From NCBI GenBank assembly GCA_017556795.1, contig JAFYLZ010000004.1, forward strand, positions 186,001-250,000: 64,000 nucleotides of DNA. The letters run 5' to 3'. Both the position numbers and the translations under genes were made by a program. Positions within the stretch are counted from its first letter, which is position 1. Each line of letters starts with the position of its first letter. Origin of the DNA: Candidatus Saccharimonadota bacterium (GTDB taxonomy: Bacteria; Patescibacteriota; Saccharimonadia; Saccharimonadales; Saccharimonadaceae). Positions 41,847 to 49,888 of the stretch are shown piece by piece. The notes beneath the pieces are model-generated. The model was not told where the DNA came from. It saw only the letters and a list, made by a program, of their open reading frames with translations, and searched no databases.

Positions 41847-43247
41847 ATGAAAGATCCGATATTTGACTTAATTGAGGGTGAGAAAAAGAGGCAAAGCGAA
41901 GGCTTAGAGTTGATCCCGAGCGAAAACTACGTTTCGGCCGCCGTACTCGAAGCTATGGGCTCAATCCTGACCAATAAATACTCTGAAGGTTATCCATATT
42001 TTGATGGCGTCGGCTGTGGTCGTGCCAACGAAGACGATTTTGAAGAATGGGGTGAAAGCCGCATTGCTGAAGAGATTTTGCCAAACTACCGCTACTACGG
42101 TGGCCAGGAGAACATCGATCGCGTCGAACGTATCGCTATTGACCGCGCCTGCCGCTTGTTTAACGCCGATCACGCCAACGTGCAACCACATTCTGGTGCC
42201 CAGGCTAATACCGCCGTTTACTTTGCTTGGCTCGAGCCAGGCGATACCGTACTCGGTATGTCTTTGCCAGCTGGTGGTCACTTGACTCACGGCGCACCCG
42301 TCACCTTGTCTGCACACGTCTATAATTTCGTTGGCTATGGCGTAGCCGAAAATGGCGACCTTGATTACGCCGACATCGAGCAAAAGGCCCTCGAATGTGA
42401 TCCAAAAATCATCTTGGTTGGCTATTCTGCCTTTATGAAAATCCCTGATTTCGACCGTATCGCCGAAATCCGCAAGAAAGCCGAAGAAAAGTTTGGTCAC
42501 GAGATTCTCTTGATGGCCGATATGGCTCACGTGGCTGGCTTGATTGCTGGTGGCGTTCATCCAAACCCACTCGATCACGGCTTCGATGTAATGACTACCA
42601 CCACCCACAAGACTTTGCGTGGTCCACGTGGTGGCATTATCCTTTCAAAGGGCAACGTCGCTTCCCCACTCAAGAAACCAGAAAAGACTTTGGCCAATAT
42701 TCCTATCTTGATCGACCGCGCCGTCTTCCCTGGCACCCAGGGCGGTCCACTCGAGCACGTAATCGCTGCTAAGGCTGTGGCCTTTGGTGAAGATTTGCAA
42801 CCAGAGTTCAAAGAATACGCCGCCAATATTGTTAAGAACGCTCAGACTTTGGCTGAAGAGCTCAAGAAATACGGCTTCGTCCTCCAAGGTGATGGTACCG
42901 AAAACCACTTGATTCTCGCCGACGTCAAGAAGAGCTTCGGCTTTGACGGCAAATTGTATGAGCGTGCCCTCGACATGGTTGGTTTGACCTTGAACGCCAA
43001 CGCGGTAGCCTCCGACAAAGGTGGCGCCTTCCGCCCATCTGGCGTTCGCCTCGGTACTCCAGCTATCACTACTCGTGGTCTCGGCGTTGAAGAAATGAAG
43101 ACGCTTGCTGGCTGGATGAAACAAGTTGCCGATATCTGCAAACTCGTGAATTCCGAGGAAGAGCTCGCTGAGCATCTCGACGAACTCAACAAAATCCGTG
43201 ACGAAGTCCGCGAACTTGCATTAAAGTTCCCGGTCCCAGCAATTTAA
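41847..43247 (+). CDS. glyA: Serine hydroxymethyltransferase
   Basis: This 466-residue PLP enzyme has the lysine motif VMTTTTHKTLRGPRGGI, the N-terminal LIPSENYVS and the HSGAQANTAVYFA segment. It transfers the serine C1 unit to tetrahydrofolate, closing the cycle with ThyA and FolA. Somewhat longer than the usual 415-430 residues through insertions. Spacing to folA is 9 bases with AAGGAG. Confidence 0.96.
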   Translation: MKDPIFDLIEGEKKRQSEGLELIPSENYVSAAVLEAMGSILTNKYSEGYPYFDGVGCGRANEDDFEEWGESRIAEEILPNYRYYGGQENIDRVERIAIDRACRLFNADHANVQPHSGAQANTAVYFAWLEPGDTVLGMSLPAGGHLTHGAPVTLSAHVYNFVGYGVAENGDLDYADIEQKALECDPKIILVGYSAFMKIPDFDRIAEIRKKAEEKFGHEILLMADMAHVAGLIAGGVHPNPLDHGFDVMTTTTHKTLRGPRGGIILSKGNVASPLKKPEKTLANIPILIDRAVFPGTQGGPLEHVIAAKAVAFGEDLQPEFKEYAANIVKNAQTLAEELKKYGFVLQGDGTENHLILADVKKSFGFDGKLYERALDMVGLTLNANAVASDKGGAFRPSGVRLGTPAITTRGLGVEEMKTLAGWMKQVADICKLVNSEEELAEHLDELNKIRDEVRELALKFPVPAI

Positions 43248-43260
43248 TTAAAGGAGCAAC

Positions 43261-43671
43261 ATGAATAAAGGTTTTTCTCTTAAAAATATTGTTATTGCAG
43301 CAGTTTCACTATTAACTATTCTTGGCGCATTCTTGCCTTGGGCCACTGTAAAGGTTCTGATGCTAGAAAAGACCCTGAATGGCATCAGTAATGAAACTGG
43401 CGTGGCGGACGGCATTTTCTTCGTGATTGGCGCCGTCATCACGATCGTTTTAGCTATAGTGTTTATCAAAAAAGAAGATCTATCGACTGGCACCAAGTGC
43501 GCAATTTCGATTCTAAACGTACTTTTGACCATTCTGGCAATTGCCAAAATCGTCGACATTAACAGCGTCCCACTAACTACTGTGGGTGCCGGTTTATATA
43601 TCTTAATCGCCTCAACCGCAATAACTGCTGTGTTGCCTTGGGTTCCGTACAACAAGATGCTCGGCAAATAA
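43261..43671 (+). CDS. Small four-helix membrane protein (136 aa)
   Basis: Four hydrophobic helices, with FLPWATV after the first and VLPWVPYNKML at the end. It is a paralogue of the next gene (shared SLKNIVIAA start and LPWVP end). AAAGGAG sets the start 13 bases after glyA, so it may be co-transcribed with the folate operon. Function unknown. Confidence 0.7.
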   Translation: MNKGFSLKNIVIAAVSLLTILGAFLPWATVKVLMLEKTLNGISNETGVADGIFFVIGAVITIVLAIVFIKKEDLSTGTKCAISILNVLLTILAIAKIVDINSVPLTTVGAGLYILIASTAITAVLPWVPYNKMLGK

Positions 43672-43733
43672 CCCCTTGCATTCTCTAAAACGGTATGCGA
43701 TAATTAAATTAATAATTAACATAAGGATATACG

Positions 43734-44207
43734 ATGAAAAAAAGTATTTCATTGAAAAACATCGTCATTGCTGCAGTGGCTTTGATCGGTGGTATCTGCT
43801 CATTCCTACCATGGGCATCTATTAGCGCATCTGTAAGCGGTATTAGCTTCGGAGATTCAGTCAACGGTATCAACACCGAGAGTCCAATCAACGGTCTCGG
43901 TTGGCTTACCCTTGTAGTCTTCCTCGCTATCATCGGCATCGCAGCTTGCTTCCTCACAAAGAAAGCTATGCCAATGGCTGCTAAAGCTGGCATCTCTGGT
44001 GCTGGTCTTGTCGCCGTGATCGTCGCAATTGTCGAGATCATCCGCGTCAACAGCTCGCTTGGTGATTCTATCCCAGCTTACCTTGCTAAATATGCTTCTG
44101 CAGGTGCAGGCGTCGGCCTCTTCCTCATGATTGCCTTCGCAGTCATCGCTGCCATTTTGCCATGGGTCCCATTCGACAAAATGATCGGCGGCTCCGAGAA
44201 GAAATAA
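43734..44207 (+). CDS. Small four-helix membrane protein, tandem paralogue (157 aa)
   Basis: It shares MKKSISLKNIVIAAVALI, SFLPWASI and ILPWVPFDKMIG with the preceding gene but has a longer first loop. It has a separate promoter (TTGCAT, then TGCGATAAT) and is followed by a strong terminator, so it can be expressed independently. Function unknown. Confidence 0.7.
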   Translation: MKKSISLKNIVIAAVALIGGICSFLPWASISASVSGISFGDSVNGINTESPINGLGWLTLVVFLAIIGIAACFLTKKAMPMAAKAGISGAGLVAVIVAIVEIIRVNSSLGDSIPAYLAKYASAGAGVGLFLMIAFAVIAAILPWVPFDKMIGGSEKK

Positions 44208-44221
44208 TCAAGCCAATTAAA

Positions 44222-44242
44222 AATAACCCCTGCGGGGGTTAT
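44222..44242 (+). terminator. Terminator after the paralogue pair
   Basis: AATAACCCC/GGGGTTATT hairpin followed by TTTTTT. Confidence 0.8.
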
Positions 44243-44307
44243 TTTTTTATTTTTTCATTTTTGGTCTTCCTCGCTTCGCGAGTAGACCATCGGGCGTCAC
44301 CTCAAAA

Positions 44308-44329
44308 AATCCAAAGCAAGCTTTGGATT
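44308..44329 (-). terminator. Terminator of tRNA-Ala(CGC)
   Basis: AATCCAAAG/CTTTGGATT hairpin followed by TTTTG on the minus strand. Confidence 0.65.
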
Positions 44330-44347
44330 TTTATTCGGTTCCTACGA

Positions 44348-44423
44348 TGGTGGAGCGTGCGGGAATCAAACCCGCGACCTCAGCAATGCGAATGCTGCGC
44401 TCTATCAGCTGAGCTAACGCCCC
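44348..44423 (-). tRNA. tRNA-Ala (CGC anticodon)
   Basis: Acceptor GGGGCGT/ACGCTCC, D arm TAGCTCAGCTGATAGAGC, anticodon loop TTCGCAT, TPsiC GGGTTTGATTCCC and encoded CCA. The TPsiC loop begins TTTGA rather than the usual TTCGA. Confidence 0.93.
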
Positions 44424-44438
44424 ATATCAAGTATTATA

Positions 44439-44963
44439 TCATAGATTCCTGAGGTGCTCGTCGATATCCAGGTTGCTGAGCCACTCGATCATCTCGACAA
44501 TGCGCTCCCTAGACAAGAGGACTGGCTTGTCATCATTACTAAGATCAAAGCGCTTGGCGATCTCTGGAAAAACTATGCCATAAGCCTTCTTAAGAAACTC
44601 GTTCATAGTACCGTAGTCGTGATAGAGCATTTGTTTGTAGTCATAATACGACATAGCCGCAAGCTTCGCCTCATCGTCAATCAGAGAGCGATAAAACTCG
44701 TCGTCGGTAATCAAATGAAGCGCATAACCCCTACCGTACGAAGTTTTGGTATCAAAATCAGACAGACAATCCTTAATATTAATTTTTCCCTTCAAAAAGG
44801 CCAGGGCACTTTCGTGGGTATTTGGGCTGGAGTGATGCATGAGCTTGGTTTCGGAAATAAAATCTGGGGCGATAGCGCCCTCCAAAAACTCTGCCCGGTT
44901 CTCTTCTGGGTGTTTATCTAGATAGGCGTTCGCCGCGGCAAGATGAATAGTGATACTTGGCAT
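44439..44963 (-). CDS. Zinc-dependent phospholipase C-like protein
   Basis: The 174 residues have the histidine/aspartate pattern of the Zn_dep_PLPC group: ITIHLAAANAYL near the N-terminus, EGAIAPDFIS, LMHHSSPNTHES, and GYALHLITDDEFY. Such proteins are small cytoplasmic metallohydrolases of unclear substrate in many Patescibacteria. TATAAT ends exactly six bases before the ATG, predicting a leaderless mRNA. Confidence 0.72.
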   Translation of the reverse strand: MPSITIHLAAANAYLDKHPEENRAEFLEGAIAPDFISETKLMHHSSPNTHESALAFLKGKINIKDCLSDFDTKTSYGRGYALHLITDDEFYRSLIDDEAKLAAMSYYDYKQMLYHDYGTMNEFLKKAYGIVFPEIAKRFDLSNDDKPVLLSRERIVEMIEWLSNLDIDEHLRNL

Positions 44964-44981
44964 AAAACTATTATAACAAAA

Positions 44982-44998
44982 TAAGCCCCGGAGGGCTT
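44982..44998 (-). terminator. Terminator of the ribosomal protein operon
   Basis: AAGCCCTCCGGGGCTT hairpin followed by ATTTTG on the minus strand, just after rpsI. The TATAAT of the next minus-strand gene follows at once. Confidence 0.6.
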
Positions 44999-45016
44999 AC
45001 TTTGTAGCTTGATAGA

Positions 45017-45421
45017 TTAACGCTTGCTGAACTGTTCTTTCTTACGAGCAGAGCGAAGACCATATTTCTTGCGTTCCTTTTCGCGTGGATCACGCTTGAT
45101 GAATCCAGCTTTCTTAAGGACTGGGCGAAGATCTGCAGCTTCGACAGTGAGAGCTTTAGAAATAGCGAGTTTAATAGCGTCAACTTGACCGGCGAGGCCA
45201 CCACCTTTAACGAGGATGGTGATATCGTAGTCTTTTTGCTTGCTAACGAGAGCTAGTGGATCGGTAATCTCAGCAAGGTAAGTTTTGTTACCAGAGAGAT
45301 ATTCGAGTGCTGGCTTGTCGTTGATGGTGATGTTACCTTTGCCTTTGTAGAGGCGAGCGGTAGCGGTCGCAGCTTTGCGGCGGCCAAGACCGTAGGTATA
45401 AGTTGATTTAGCAGTAGCCAT
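45017..45421 (-). CDS. rpsI: Ribosomal protein S9
   Basis: The 134 residues match S9: YGLGRRKAATATARLY, GGGLAGQVDAIKLAISKAL and the basic C-terminal tail GLRSARKKEQFSKR that reaches the P site. Its start overlaps the rplM stop by one base. Confidence 0.97.
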   Translation of the reverse strand: MATAKSTYTYGLGRRKAATATARLYKGKGNITINDKPALEYLSGNKTYLAEITDPLALVSKQKDYDITILVKGGGLAGQVDAIKLAISKALTVEAADLRPVLKKAGFIKRDPREKERKKYGLRSARKKEQFSKR

Positions 45422-45846
45422 TATTTAATCTCCTTTGGATTTTGGGCAGTGTGAGCGTGCTCAGCGCCTTCAAAAACGCGAAGACGAGCCATACGATCAG
45501 CTGCGAGTTTATTCTTCGGGAGCATTCCTTTGACGGCTTCTTTAATTGCGAGGGTAGGATCTTTTTCGATTACTTCCTCGAGTTTGAGCTCGGTCAAACC
45601 ACCTGGGAATCCACTGTGGCGATAATATTTCTTATCGACCATTTTGTTGCCAGTCACGACAAGGTGCTTGGCATTGGTAACGACAACGTAGTCACCGTTA
45701 TCAATATGTGGGGTATAGGTTACTTTAGATTTACCCATCAATTTGTCGGCAATGACGACAGCGAGTTTGCCTAGTGGCAAAGTAGAAGCGTCAATTACCC
45801 ACCAGTCGCGGCTAACTTCTGAACCTTTTTGTGAATAGGTTTTCAT
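45421..45846 (-). CDS. rplM: Ribosomal protein L13
   Basis: The 141 residues match L13 (SRDWWVIDAS, LGKLAVVIADKL, YRHSGFPGGL, AVKGMLPKNKL). Overlaps its neighbours by one base on each side in the rplQ-rplM-rpsI order usual in bacteria. Confidence 0.97.
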   Translation of the reverse strand: MKTYSQKGSEVSRDWWVIDASTLPLGKLAVVIADKLMGKSKVTYTPHIDNGDYVVVTNAKHLVVTGNKMVDKKYYRHSGFPGGLTELKLEEVIEKDPTLAIKEAVKGMLPKNKLAADRMARLRVFEGAEHAHTAQNPKEIK

Positions 45847-46229
45847 TATTTAGCCTCCTTTTTCTCAAGGCTGATTTCGTCGACGAAAGAAATGGTAGCC
45901 ATTTCAGAGTTGTCGCCCTTACGAGTACCAGCGCGCTCGATTCTGAGGTAACCAGAATCACGCTTGATTTGTGGGGCAATCACGTCGACTAAGAGATCAG
46001 CGACCTCGATATCGTTCAAACGAGCGATGATGAGACGGCGATTAGCGAGACCACCTTTTTTGGCGATGGTCACGAGCTTTTCGGTGTCGCGGCGAATCTC
46101 TTTAGCCTTAGCAAGAGTAGTTGTTATAGATTGATGTTTAATCAGAGAGCACATCAGCCCGCGGCGGAGTGCCAACCTCTGGTCGGTTTCACGGCCGAAC
46201 TTGCGGCCTTTGTATCCGTGGCGATGCAT
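45846..46229 (-). CDS. rplQ: Ribosomal protein L17
   Basis: The 127 residues match L17 (MHRHGYKGRKFGRETDQRLALRRGL, TTLAKAKEIR, the degenerate GGLANRRL segment). It stands one base from rpoA as in most bacteria. Confidence 0.97.
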   Translation of the reverse strand: MHRHGYKGRKFGRETDQRLALRRGLMCSLIKHQSITTTLAKAKEIRRDTEKLVTIAKKGGLANRRLIIARLNDIEVADLLVDVIAPQIKRDSGYLRIERAGTRKGDNSEMATISFVDEISLEKKEAK

Positions 46230-46230
46230 A

Positions 46231-47181
46231 TTAGAATTTTAACTCCGTTAATTTTTCTTTAACTTCGTCTAATGCCTTCTGACCGAAACCTTTCAAATCC
46301 TTCAAATCATTCTCGGAGAGCATGACGAGGTCACGAACGGTTTTAATATCGTTGTTAAGAAGTGCATTAGCGGTCCTAGCGGAGAGATCCAAATCCTCAA
46401 TTGGAAGCATGAGGTTAGAATCATCTTCTTCAGACTGAAGGCCTGGAGCTGGAGCAGATTCGACTTTGGTGCTACCAGCGAGGGCGGTATATTGGTTGAC
46501 CAAGATAGCGGCAGCTTCTTCAAAAGCTTCTTTTGGAGTGATGGTGCCATCAGTATCAATGGTCAAAGTAAGTTGTTGCAAGTTCGTATCTTGACCGACA
46601 CGAGTGTTCTCAACTTTGTAGCGAACACGAAGAACCGGAGTAAACACAGCATCAAGAGCGATCATGTCGCCGTGGACGCGTTCTTCACCAGATTTTTCAA
46701 TGGTGAGGTAACCGCGGCCGGTTTCGACGATAAAGTGCATTTTGAGAACGAACTTTGGATCGTCGATGTGGCAGATGACCTGATTTGGGTTAGCGACTTC
46801 GATGTCGGCTGGGAGTTTGATGTCACCAGCAACAACACGCTTGTCACCGTCTTTTTCTGATTGCTTGTCACCTTTGATCTCAAGTGTCAATTCGACTGGA
46901 TTGTCGTTGTGGCATTTGAAACGGATGTTCTTCAAGTTGAGCATGATGTCGACGACGTCTTCGCGGATGCCTTTGATGGCTGCGAATTCATGGGTCGAAC
47001 CTTCGATTGAGAAAGCCGTAATAGCGGCACCCTTCACGCTTGAAAGGAGAACGCGGCGAAGAGAGTTACCGAGAGTGTTGCCATAGCCATAGTAAAGTGG
47101 CTTGATGGTAAATTCGGCACTGTTTTCTCCGAGCTCTTTGACACCAGCTAATGTTGCTTCGTGAATAACTTTTGTTGTCAT
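46231..47181 (-). CDS. rpoA: RNA polymerase alpha subunit
   Basis: The 316 residues contain the alphaNTD dimerisation and assembly domain (GYGNTLGNSLRRVLLSS) and the alphaCTD (DLSARTANALLNNDIKTV, LKGFGQKALDEVKEKLTEL), joined by an acidic linker. The alphaCTD start, L-D-L-S-A-R, is almost the same as LNLSAR in the accessory regulator at 54798-55433. Confidence 0.97.
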   Translation of the reverse strand: MTTKVIHEATLAGVKELGENSAEFTIKPLYYGYGNTLGNSLRRVLLSSVKGAAITAFSIEGSTHEFAAIKGIREDVVDIMLNLKNIRFKCHNDNPVELTLEIKGDKQSEKDGDKRVVAGDIKLPADIEVANPNQVICHIDDPKFVLKMHFIVETGRGYLTIEKSGEERVHGDMIALDAVFTPVLRVRYKVENTRVGQDTNLQQLTLTIDTDGTITPKEAFEEAAAILVNQYTALAGSTKVESAPAPGLQSEEDDSNLMLPIEDLDLSARTANALLNNDIKTVRDLVMLSENDLKDLKGFGQKALDEVKEKLTELKF

Positions 47182-47196
47182 ATTCTAGTTTTCTCC

Positions 47197-47814
47197 TTAG
47201 CGTGAGTAATACTCAACGATTAATTGCTCATTAATGCCCACCTCAGCTTCTTCGCGCTTCGGTAAACCGGTGATTTCAATTTTCAATTTCTTTCCATCTG
47301 CTTTCAACCATGAAAGTGGAGTGGCGCCTGCAGCGCTGATTACATCATTGATATTCTTGAAGTATTCAGTTTTTGCAGAACGTGGACGAACTTCGAGGAC
47401 GTCACCAGGATTCAAACGAATCGATGGGATGTCAACACGACGGCCGTTCAAAAGGAAGTGGCCATGAGAAACCAATTGGCGAGCTTGGCGACGGGTGGTC
47501 GCAAAGCCGGCACGGAAGACGGCGTTGTCGGCGCGGCGCTCCAAAAGTTCGAGGAGTTTCTCGCCAGTCATGCCATCAGCTTTCTGGGCTTCTTTCATTA
47601 ATTTTGCAAATTGTTTTTCGAGTAGGCCGTAGAGACGGCGAACTTTTTGCTTTTCGCGGAGCTGAGTGAGGTAGAGGCTACCGCCACGTACGCGCATATC
47701 GCCGTGCTCACCTGGAATACCAGATTTTTTAGCCATGACTTTATGTGCTTTTGGAGCGAGAGCGAAACCTTCACGGCGGCTCTGTTTAACGATTGGTGAA
47801 TGATCGCGGGCCAT
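47197..47814 (-). CDS. rpsD: Ribosomal protein S4
   Basis: The 205 residues have the S4 N-terminal region and the S4 RNA-binding fold (RRADNAVFRAGFATTRRQARQLVSHGHFLLNG). The N-terminus lacks the four zinc cysteines of the C+ form. S4 nucleates 30S assembly and in many bacteria represses this operon. Confidence 0.97.
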   Translation of the reverse strand: MARDHSPIVKQSRREGFALAPKAHKVMAKKSGIPGEHGDMRVRGGSLYLTQLREKQKVRRLYGLLEKQFAKLMKEAQKADGMTGEKLLELLERRADNAVFRAGFATTRRQARQLVSHGHFLLNGRRVDIPSIRLNPGDVLEVRPRSAKTEYFKNINDVISAAGATPLSWLKADGKKLKIEITGLPKREEAEVGINEQLIVEYYSR

Positions 47815-48263
47815 TATTGTCTCCTTTCACCCTTTGGACGCACACCACCATGTGCGATAGGGGTCACATCAGTAATACTATCGATTTTGATACCGAAACC
47901 AGAGACAGCACGGATGGCGCTATCACGACCAAGGCCAATACCTTTGACAAAAACGTCAACTGAGTTCAAAGCAAAATCTTTTTTCGCTTTTTCGAGAGCT
48001 TTTTCAGCAGCAACCTGAGCGGCGTAAGCCGTACCCTTCTTGGAACCGCGGAAGCCGTTGGCGCCAGCGGATGAAGAGGTCAAGATGCCACCGTTTTTGT
48101 CGGTAATGCTAATAATGGTGTTGTTAAAGGTAGCCTGGATATGAAGTTGTCCAGCGTTAACAACGCGTTTAGCTTTTTTCGCAGCCTTAGCTTTAGGAGC
48201 TTTTTCAGCTTCGACTTCTGGCTCAGCTGCGACAGTTGTAGTTTTAATTTCTTCTTCTGCCAT
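47814..48263 (-). CDS. rpsK: Ribosomal protein S11 with N-terminal extension
   Basis: The S11 core starts near residue 37 (GQLHIQATFNNTIISITD) and includes SSAGANGFRGSKKGTAYAAQ and GIKIDSITDVTPIAHGG. About 35 extra N-terminal residues are rich in Glu, Ala and Lys (AEKAPKAKAAKKAKR), an extension outside the usual 125-130-residue protein. The start overlaps rpsD by one base at the other end. Confidence 0.96.
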   Translation of the reverse strand: MAEEEIKTTTVAAEPEVEAEKAPKAKAAKKAKRVVNAGQLHIQATFNNTIISITDKNGGILTSSSAGANGFRGSKKGTAYAAQVAAEKALEKAKKDFALNSVDVFVKGIGLGRDSAIRAVSGFGIKIDSITDVTPIAHGGVRPKGERRQ

Positions 48264-48278
48264 TTTTCATTCTCCTTT

Positions 48279-48665
48279 CTAAGTTTTACTTGCTGCTTTT
48301 GGTTGTGCACCACCGACCGCGATCGCCTTACCCTTACGTGTACGTGCGTTCGTACGAGTACGTTGGCCGTTGACTGGTAATTTAGCCTTGTGGCGGATAC
48401 CTTTATAAGAGTTGATATCCTTTAAGCGTTTAATATTATTGCTCACGAGACGACGTAGATCACCTTCAACATGATATTTCGCGGAAATAATGTCGTTGAT
48501 TTTCTGTTCTTCAGCCTCGGTGAGATCTTTCACCCGAGTGGTAGGCTCGATTTTAGCCTCCGCAAGGATGGCTTTGGATGTTGTTCTACCAATACCGTAA
48601 ACGTAGGTCAATGCAATCCAGACCTGTTTATCGGAAGGAATCACAACGCTAGCAATTCTAGCCAT
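48279..48665 (-). CDS. rpsM: Ribosomal protein S13
   Basis: The 128 residues match S13 ([20 protein letters not shown], the [25 protein letters not shown] tail is split by the usual glycine). It lies five bases after the rpmJ stop. Confidence 0.96.
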   Translation of the reverse strand: MARIASVVIPSDKQVWIALTYVYGIGRTTSKAILAEAKIEPTTRVKDLTEAEEQKINDIISAKYHVEGDLRRLVSNNIKRLKDINSYKGIRHKAKLPVNGQRTRTNARTRKGKAIAVGGAQPKAASKT

Positions 48666-48670
48666 ATAGT

Positions 48671-48787
48671 TTAACCCTGCCTTTGCTTATTTTTAGGTTT
48701 TTTCTTGTTGATAACACGAAGCACACCTTTGCGGCGGACGATGATGTCATCTGGGGAGATTTTTTTAACACTTGCACGTACTTTCAT
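48671..48787 (-). CDS. rpmJ: Ribosomal protein L36, zinc-free form
   Basis: A 38-codon frame begins [20 protein letters not shown] and ends NKQRQG, clear L36 signatures. All zinc ligands of the C+ form are absent (Ser, Asp and Asn at the cysteine places). It is followed by rpsM, the classic order. Its 147-base upstream region can fold and may regulate the operon. Confidence 0.93.
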   Translation of the reverse strand: MKVRASVKKISPDDIIVRRKGVLRVINKKKPKNKQRQG

Positions 48788-48934
48788 GTGTTAAAATATC
48801 CTTTCTTTTTATGTTACAGTGGTGTTCTAGCGTAAAATATCCCATGGGCACAGAAAGACCCATTTAGACTTTTAATCGCTAAAATTCTCGTAACACTTCG
48901 CGAAAATGTGTTATGAAAACTGTAACGGTTAATA
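48788..48934 (-). promoter_or_regulatory. Folded leader between infA and rpmJ
   Basis: This 147-base gap is bounded by an inverted repeat (GTTACAGT and ACTGTAAC) and contains TAACAC/GTGTTA around a GCGAA-containing loop. Its place before rpmJ-rpsM-rpsK-rpsD fits a leader for autoregulation by S4, or a pause/attenuation site. No strong internal promoter is evident. Confidence 0.4.
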
Positions 48935-49159
48935 TTAATCTTTGAGACGAAAGCTGATTCTGCCCTTTGTAAGATCATAAGGGGTTAACTCAACCTCGAC
49001 TCTGTCGCCCGGCACGAGACGGATGTAATTCTTACGCATACGTCCGCTCATATGAGCAACAATAATATGGCCATTCTCGAGTTCAACCCGAAATTGGGTA
49101 TTAGGCAAAGACTCAACGACTTTACCCGTGAGTTTAATCACTTCTTTTTGACTAGCCAT
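48935..49159 (-). CDS. infA: Translation initiation factor IF-1
   Basis: The 74 residues match IF-1 ([42 protein letters not shown]). An OB-fold protein binding the 30S A site. TACAAT lies 13 bases before the ATG. Confidence 0.97.
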   Translation of the reverse strand: MASQKEVIKLTGKVVESLPNTQFRVELENGHIIVAHMSGRMRKNYIRLVPGDRVEVELTPYDLTKGRISFRLKD

Positions 49160-49213
49160 AAATTACTTGCTCATTGTAGCACAAAAAACGGTAAAAGTAA
49201 AGAGGTTTTTTAT

Positions 49214-49888
49214 CTATTCTTCGACCAATTCGGCATAGACAAATTGACGGGCGTCGTAGGTCTCATTTTCGGAGTCCCAGGTGCCGGTACAAGTGATGAG
49301 AACGAGAGTTTCTTTTTCGGTGGTTTTGAAGACTTTGCGCATTTCGCCGTTGGCGTCGGAGATATCTACGGCGTAGTTCTCGGTGATACGGTAATCATAG
49401 GTGCGACCGTCGCCGCGCTCAATAGTAATGATGTCGCCTTTGTCTAGTAACGGGAGTTTTTTGAAGACGCCGTTAACCCTTGGGCCGCCGCTGTGGCCAT
49501 CGATCAAGATTTTGCCACCAAAGCCTGGACGACTAGAGCCGTTGTACCAACCAACGTCAAAGATGTTGTTTGGAGTGCCAACTTCGCCGTTTGGTAGGGT
49601 GCTAACCGGGATGACGCGGGATTTGATGTCTAGCTTGCCAATGACGAGATAGCGCGGCTGATCTTCCGGAACGGTGTAGACTTCGACTTCCTCTTCTGGG
49701 ACTGGAGTTTCATCCAAAGCATCAGTGTGGATGACTTCTGGCTCGGCACGTTCAGAGCCTTCCTTTTCGGCGTAGTAGCTAGCTTCCCAAGTCGCGACAC
49801 GGATAAAGAAAGCCAGAAGCAGCCCACCAACAATCACGCCCAGCGCGATTGGAATGATTTTTTTCCAATGTTTACGCTTCAGATTCAT
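49214..49888 (-). CDS. Sortase, second copy
   Basis: The protein has an N-terminal membrane helix (about 10-32), an acidic Pro/Glu linker, and a sortase domain. The triad is His in IDGHSGG, Cys in LVLITCTGTWD and Arg in YDARQFVYAEL. The TPNNIFDVGWYNGSSRPG segment is typical of class E/F-like enzymes. The start used here overlaps the end of secY by 17 bases; an ATG 15 bases upstream is possible. Location next to secY suggests a role in surface protein maturation. Confidence 0.82.
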   Translation of the reverse strand: MNLKRKHWKKIIPIALGVIVGGLLLAFFIRVATWEASYYAEKEGSERAEPEVIHTDALDETPVPEEEVEVYTVPEDQPRYLVIGKLDIKSRVIPVSTLPNGEVGTPNNIFDVGWYNGSSRPGFGGKILIDGHSGGPRVNGVFKKLPLLDKGDIITIERGDGRTYDYRITENYAVDISDANGEMRKVFKTTEKETLVLITCTGTWDSENETYDARQFVYAELVEE

